Below are positions 60,605 through 64,000 of a stretch of DNA of 64,000 nt, piece by piece. This stretch comes from Comamonas badia DSM 17552 (lineage in GTDB: Bacteria; Pseudomonadota; Gammaproteobacteria; Burkholderiales; Burkholderiaceae_C), in the NCBI RefSeq assembly GCF_000484635.1, contig NZ_AXVM01000004.1:124001-188000 (forward strand), read 5' to 3'. The notes below the pieces were generated by a model, which had not been told where the DNA came from, searched no databases, and saw only the letters and a program-made list of their open reading frames with translations. How positions within the stretch are numbered: the stretch's first letter is position 1; each line of letters begins with the position of its first letter. A program made the translations under genes and the position numbers.

Positions 60605-60850
60605 CTACGAATCGCCCAGCCGCTGCACAATCGATTCGGGATTCTGGCGGCAATCCAGTATGGCCACGACCGTGGCAATGCCGTCCTTCAGATCGTAATA
60701 AATCGCAAAGGGGAAACGGGCGGCAAGGGCACGATGCAAGCGGCCATCGGGCTTGGGATGAATACCCGCGTAGAGGGCCAGCGCATCGATATCGGCAGAC
60801 AGGCTGTCAAAAAAATAGTCGCCGACGCGCGCAATCCGCACCTGCGTCAC
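60605..60850 (-). pseudogene. ParE/RelE-like toxin with an internal N-terminal deletion
   Basis: About 81 residues from a GTG at 60850. The C-terminal core is intact and typical: VGDYFFDSLSADIDALALYA, RFPFAIYYDL and VAILDCRQNPE. The family normally has some 15-25 further residues forming a helix between the first strand and GDYF. Here VTQVRIA (first strand) runs straight into RVGDYF, so that helix appears deleted in frame. The toxin is probably inactive, though a short functional form cannot be excluded. One base separates it from the antitoxin gene. Confidence 0.6.
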
Positions 60851-60851
60851 G

Positions 60852-61073
60852 TCACGTCGCCTTGGTCTGCGTACGGATGCGCTCCCTGGCCTGCGCCCAC
60901 GGCGCAGCCGCTTCCGCGCCACTGTCCAGGCGCTGAAGGCGCTGGACCAGTACCTCCTGGTGCCACGTCGGCACGGCCGCACTGGCAGCCTGCGCACTCA
61001 GCGCGTCCCACAGTTTTTCCATGAGCATCAGCTTCTCGGCCACAGGCAGCTCGGCGATATCGATGGCGGTCAT
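60852..61073 (-). CDS. addiction module antitoxin of the unstable-antitoxin type
   Basis: 73 residues. TAIDIAELPVAEKLMLMEKL and WDALSAQAASAAVPTWHQEV match the small antitoxins that precede ParE/RelE-like toxins (LSPxEKLxLxExLWxxL pattern), followed by a charged C-terminal helix. The start at 61073 fits the family; an upstream in-frame start would add 19 residues. Its partner toxin gene appears damaged. Confidence 0.8.
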   Translation of the reverse strand: MTAIDIAELPVAEKLMLMEKLWDALSAQAASAAVPTWHQEVLVQRLQRLDSGAEAAAPWAQARERIRTQTKAT

Positions 61074-61136
61074 GGCGGCTCCATCACGTGAATGTGCAAG
61101 CATGCTAACCGATGGAGCAATAGCCGTCATTCGCTT

Positions 61137-61161
61137 TCACAAATTCGCAAGTAAATTGTGA
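61137..61161 (+). promoter_or_regulatory. dyad operator candidate before the aminotransferase gene
   Basis: TCACAAATT and AATTGTGA face each other across 8 bases in an AT-rich stretch 64 bases before the aminotransferase ATG. The symmetry suits a LysR, GntR or similar dimeric regulator; a TTGACG -35-like string lies just downstream at about 61173. Confidence 0.4.
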
Positions 61162-61225
61162 TATTTGTTGATTTGACGAATCATTATCCACTACCACAAT
61201 GCCGCATCTTCCCGAGGAGTACACC

Positions 61226-62587
61226 ATGTCTTTCGCCGTGATCGATGAAGCCCCCGCCACCGCCGCCCCCCGCCTGGATGCCGCCTGGCTCGAAGCGCAC
61301 TGGATGCCGTTTTCGGCCAACCGCAACTTCAAGGCGCACCCGCGCATGATCGTGGGCGGCCAGGGCGCGTACTACACCGACGTGGACGGCCGCAAGATTT
61401 TCGACGGTCTCTCGGGTCTGTGGACCACGGGCCTGGGCCACGGCCGCAAGGAGATCGCGCAGGCCATCGGCCAGGCCGCCGCCACGCTGGATTACGCGCC
61501 GGCGTTCCAGTTCGGCCACCCGGCCTCGTTCGAACTCGCCAACCGCATCAAGGCGCGCATGCCCCAGGGGCTGGATTACGTGTTCTTCACCAGTTCGGGC
61601 TCGGAGGCGGCCGATACCTCGCTCAAGATGGCGCGCGCCTACTGGCGTGCCAAGGGGCAGGCGGGCAAGACACGCCTTGTGGGGCGCGAGAAGGGCTACC
61701 ACGGCGTGAACTACGGCGGCATCTCGGTGGGCGGCATGGCCGGCAACACCAAGGCCTTTGGCCAGGGCCTGGAGGCCGACCACCTGCCGCACACCCAGCC
61801 GCCGCTGGGGTCGTTCCATCGCGGCATGCCGCCGCTCGATGGCAAGGCGCTGGCCGATCGCCTTCTGGACGTGATCGCGCTGCACGACGCGAGCACCATT
61901 GCCGCCGTCATCGTCGAGCCCTTCTCCGGTTCAGCCGGGGTGGTGATTCCGCCTGCGGGCTACCTGCAGCGCCTGCGCGAAATCTGCACGCAGAACAACA
62001 TCCTGCTCATCTTCGACGAGGTCATCACCGGCTTTGGCCGCGCGGGCGGCTGGACGGGCTCGGAAGTGTTCGGCGCCACGCCCGACATCCTGAACTTTGC
62101 CAAGCAGATCACCAACGGCGCGCAGCCGCTGGGCGGCTGCGTGGCAGCCAAGGAAATCTACGACACCTTCATGCACGCCGCAGGCCCCGAATACCTGCTG
62201 GAGTTTGCCCACGGCTACACCTATTCCGCCCACCCGGTGGCCTGCGCGGCGGGCAACGCCACGATGCAGTTGCTGGAGCAGGAAGACGCCCCGGCACGCG
62301 TGAAGGCGCTGGCGCCGGTGTTTGAAAACCTGGTGCACGGCCTCAAGGGTGCGAAACATGTGCTGGACATCCGCAACTACGGCCTGGCCGCGGGCTTCAG
62401 CATCGCGCAGATGCCGGGCGAGCCGGGACGGCGCCCCTACGAGATCGCCATGGCGTGCTGGAAGAAGGGCTTCTACGTGCGCTATGGCGGCGACAGCATC
62501 CAGCTCGCGCCACCCTTCATCAGCACCGAGGCGGAGCTGCAGCGGCTGGTGAGCGCGCTGGGGGATGCATTCGCAGAGACGGTGTAG
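61226..62587 (+). CDS. omega-amino acid:pyruvate aminotransferase (class III)
   Basis: 453 residues. The segment RNFKAHPRMIVGGQGAYYTD, SGSEAADTSLKMARAYWRAK, LLIFDEVITGFGRAGGWTGS (PLP-ring Asp) and NFAKQITNGAQPLGG (PLP Lys) match beta-alanine/omega-amino acid:pyruvate transaminases. It moves the amino group of beta-alanine or similar omega-amines to pyruvate. GAGGAG lies seven bases before the ATG at 61226. Probably monocistronic, perhaps controlled by the nearby LysR protein. Confidence 0.9.
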   Translation: MSFAVIDEAPATAAPRLDAAWLEAHWMPFSANRNFKAHPRMIVGGQGAYYTDVDGRKIFDGLSGLWTTGLGHGRKEIAQAIGQAAATLDYAPAFQFGHPASFELANRIKARMPQGLDYVFFTSSGSEAADTSLKMARAYWRAKGQAGKTRLVGREKGYHGVNYGGISVGGMAGNTKAFGQGLEADHLPHTQPPLGSFHRGMPPLDGKALADRLLDVIALHDASTIAAVIVEPFSGSAGVVIPPAGYLQRLREICTQNNILLIFDEVITGFGRAGGWTGSEVFGATPDILNFAKQITNGAQPLGGCVAAKEIYDTFMHAAGPEYLLEFAHGYTYSAHPVACAAGNATMQLLEQEDAPARVKALAPVFENLVHGLKGAKHVLDIRNYGLAAGFSIAQMPGEPGRRPYEIAMACWKKGFYVRYGGDSIQLAPPFISTEAELQRLVSALGDAFAETV

Positions 62588-62729
62588 CTCTTTTTTGATA
62601 GCTGCATCCGCAGATTTCAAGCCAGAAAGATTCAAGTCAACCCGATTACTTACACATCTCAGAGCAGCGTTGTTTCGCGGCTGAGGTACGTATCCCAATC
62701 AGGCCAGTCCAGGTACCGCAACTATTTGG
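62588..62729. other. intergenic region after the aminotransferase gene
   Basis: No gene seen. TTTTTTGATAGCTGCATCC (62592-62610) resembles part of the small dispersed repeats noted at 34913 and 57840. No perfect terminator hairpin was found, though the T run directly follows the stop codon. Confidence 0.4.
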
Positions 62730-62831
62730 TCAGTGCGCGGCCATGGTCTTGAAGGTCATCGGCATGCGGCCGATGTGCAAGCGCTGGCCCCCACCAGGCT
62801 GGAAATGCCGGGCTGGCACGGCGATTTCCAT
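62730..62831 (-). CDS. 33-residue ORF, possible truncated cupin N-terminus
   Basis: A short frame MEIAVPARHFQPGGGQRLHI ending MTFKTMAAH, with GGAGA five bases before its ATG. The phrase IGRMPMTFKT resembles the opening strand of larger cupin proteins, after which the frame stops; nothing cupin-like continues downstream in any frame. It follows the cupin gene at 62889 on the same strand by 57 bases. Either a decayed gene or a small peptide; weakly supported. Confidence 0.35.
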   Translation of the reverse strand: MEIAVPARHFQPGGGQRLHIGRMPMTFKTMAAH

Positions 62832-62888
62832 CTTCGTCTCCGGTGGGTTGATGCGGGTGTGCGTGCGCCCGCAGCAGCACGAAAGACC

Positions 62889-63278
62889 TCAGGGTTCGAC
62901 CGACTCGAGCTCTTGCGTCGCAAAGTCGGCCGGAAGCACCACCTCCAGTATCTCGACGTCGCCGCTGTGGCCCAGCTCGCGGTGGCGGATGTCGTGCGGC
63001 TGGTAGGTGCAGGAGCCGGCCTCCAGCCGCACGGCGCCCTGGCCTTCGTACTCGAACTCGATCCAGCCTTTCAGGACGTACACCAGCTGGAATTCGGTGT
63101 CGTGCCGGTGCGGCTGGTTGGAAAAATTTTGCCCTGCCACCGCCCGGATGATGTGGGCACCGACGCGCCCATCGGTGGCTTTCCGGATGCCCAGATCGCG
63201 GTACTCGAAGAACGCGCGAAGGCCGCGCTCGAAACGGGCGTCCCGGGCATGGGTGACGGTGAAGCCTTGCGTGCTCAT
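62889..63278 (-). CDS. single-domain cupin protein
   Basis: 129 residues. Cupin motif 1 is QPHRHDTEFQLVYVLKGWIE with two His and a Glu, and motif 2 is RLEAGSCTYQPHDIRHRE. The metal site looks complete. The start at 63278 has AAGGAG six bases upstream; the ATG one codon earlier is too close. Function unknown; it may be a dioxygenase-like or sensory cupin. It follows the 99-residue gene on the same strand by 82 bases. Confidence 0.78.
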   Translation of the reverse strand: MSTQGFTVTHARDARFERGLRAFFEYRDLGIRKATDGRVGAHIIRAVAGQNFSNQPHRHDTEFQLVYVLKGWIEFEYEGQGAVRLEAGSCTYQPHDIRHRELGHSGDVEILEVVLPADFATQELESVEP

Positions 63279-63360
63279 CATGTGCTCCTTTTCTCGGAAT
63301 TTGATTCGGGCACCGGCTCTGGTGGCATTGCCGGTGCCGGTGCCAGTCGCCGCGGCCCAC

Positions 63361-63660
63361 TCACACCGTCTGCCAGATGCCATCGTGCATGCTGCCGGCG
63401 ATGAAGCAGTCGGCGGCGCCGTTGACCATGTCCCAATATTTTGGGTCGGCCGTCATCTTGGCGTTTGCGGCTTCCAGCGCCGCCAGGTCGGCATGGCGGG
63501 CGGACCAGGCAACACGCTGCGGGTTGCCGCCCACGGGGCGCAGCACTTCGACGTCCAGATGGTGGCTGCTTTTCAGAAAGCCGGCGATTTCCTTGGCAAA
63601 ACCCATTGCGGCCACCTGCTTTCCGGGTTTGATGCTGGCCACGCGAACGAATGCAATCAT
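63361..63660 (-). CDS. small protein, probably dimeric alpha/beta barrel fold
   Basis: 99 residues: MIAFVRVASIKPGKQVAAMG, then LDVEVLRPVGGNPQRVAW and a closing helix-strand. The strand-helix-strand order resembles dimeric alpha+beta barrel (monooxygenase-like or NIPSNAP-like) proteins, but I see no diagnostic motif. GGAGAACCTC precedes the ATG at 63660. It is divergent from the winged-helix regulator gene and may be its target together with the cupin. Confidence 0.65.
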   Translation of the reverse strand: MIAFVRVASIKPGKQVAAMGFAKEIAGFLKSSHHLDVEVLRPVGGNPQRVAWSARHADLAALEAANAKMTADPKYWDMVNGAADCFIAGSMHDGIWQTV

Positions 63661-63852
63661 GAGGTTCTCCGAATGCCGCCGAACCAGGGTATCGGGGCCA
63701 GGACCTGGCGGCGCGGCTGGCTCCCGGGCACGGCCATCGGCCATGCCGCTGGCAGTGTGGGCCCCATCGCGTGCTGCGTCCTTTATCGTTCTTAAATCTT
63801 GCTAAACGGACACAGCGGCGGTTAGATTGCGCGTCGTCGCACGAAAGCCCCC

Positions 63853-64000
63853 ATGTCCGAGCCCCTGGTGTTTGGTCGCTTTACCTTGCTGCTGGATCAG
63901 CGCCGTCTGCTGGACAACGGCGCGCCGGTCAGCCTGGGTGCGCGGGCGTTCGACCTGCTGGCCACGCTGGTGCAGCACCGCGACCGCGTGGTATCCAAGG
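63853..64000 (+). CDS. winged-helix (OmpR/CadC-type) regulator, N-terminal part
   Basis: 49 codons are visible before the window edge: MSEPLVFGRFTLLLDQRRLL, then GAPVSLGARAFDLLATLVQH and RDRVVSK. This is the transcriptional regulator C-type winged helix placed at the N-terminus, as in CadC-like proteins or large regulators with an ATPase or TPR part. The rest is outside the window. Confidence 0.75.
   Translation, partial: MSEPLVFGRFTLLLDQRRLLDNGAPVSLGARAFDLLATLVQHRDRVVSK

Noticed and set aside
1-64000. CRISPR arrays, tRNA or rRNA genes, insertion sequences, phage genes
   Set aside because: No regularly spaced repeats, cloverleaf-like sequences, transposase or integrase motifs were seen while reading either strand.

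Overview
The window comes from a high-GC, Gram-negative betaproteobacterium, most likely a member of the Comamonadaceae (Comamonas, Acidovorax, Delftia or a relative). The evidence is the order of the flagellar genes, a FliA/FlgM type of flagellar control, general porins, a PiuC/Fiu-like iron module and small dispersed intergenic repeats of a kind I associate with that family. The genus cannot be fixed from the sequence. I saw no rRNA or tRNA gene, CRISPR array, insertion sequence or phage gene.

Layout. (1) 1-3753, plus strand: the tail of an arylsulfatase, a cupin dioxygenase-like protein, an MFS transporter and a porin, probably an operon for uptake and breakdown of a sulfated aromatic. (2) 3821-6494, minus strand: a nitronate monooxygenase-like enzyme with a C-terminal extension and an HDOD signalling protein. 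(3) 6566-43180: a large flagellar region. On the minus strand lie flgL, K, J and I; then a foreign-looking block with a two-component system, a tripartite RND efflux pump and a frameshifted membrane protein gene (11997-20379); then an unnamed secreted protein and flgH, G, F, E, D, C and B. flgA, flgM and flgN run on the plus strand. fliA, a degenerate flhG, flhF, flhA, flhB, cheZ, cheY, motB, motA, fliT, fliS, fliD and a first flagellin follow on the minus strand, and a second flagellin runs divergently on the plus strand.

(4) 43280-52484: a flagellin glycan locus. It holds an acyl carrier protein, a KAS III condensing enzyme, a vapBC toxin-antitoxin pair, a ketoacyl reductase-like SDR, two NeuD/PglD-like sugar acyltransferases, a FkbM methyltransferase, a Rieske non-heme iron oxygenase, a DegT sugar aminotransferase and a TPR-containing GT41 glycosyltransferase. 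The set resembles the modified-viosamine (vio) flagellin glycosylation genes of Pseudomonas syringae, and the Rieske oxygenase is an unexpected extra. The most AT-rich part, about 46.7-49.7 kb, suggests horizontal acquisition.

(5) 52686-64000: a metallo-beta-lactamase-fold hydrolase; an iron-uptake group (Fur-like site, Fiu-like receptor, a ThDP enzyme, an alpha-hydroxy-acid oxidase, PiuC); a LysR regulator; a toxin-antitoxin pair whose ParE-like toxin looks internally deleted; an omega-amino-acid:pyruvate aminotransferase; a short cupin-like fragment; a cupin; a small alpha/beta protein; and the start of a winged-helix regulator cut by the window edge.

Regulation. Two good sigma-28 promoters (TCAAG-type -35, N11, GCCG(A/T)TAA-type -10) lie before flgM and the first fliC. 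A 17-bp motif (CTTATCGCsCTTTAGAA and a weaker relative) lies before flgB, flgI and flhB and may be the class II flagellar control site. Its copy before flgI would let flgIJKL be transcribed although the efflux block splits the flg operon.
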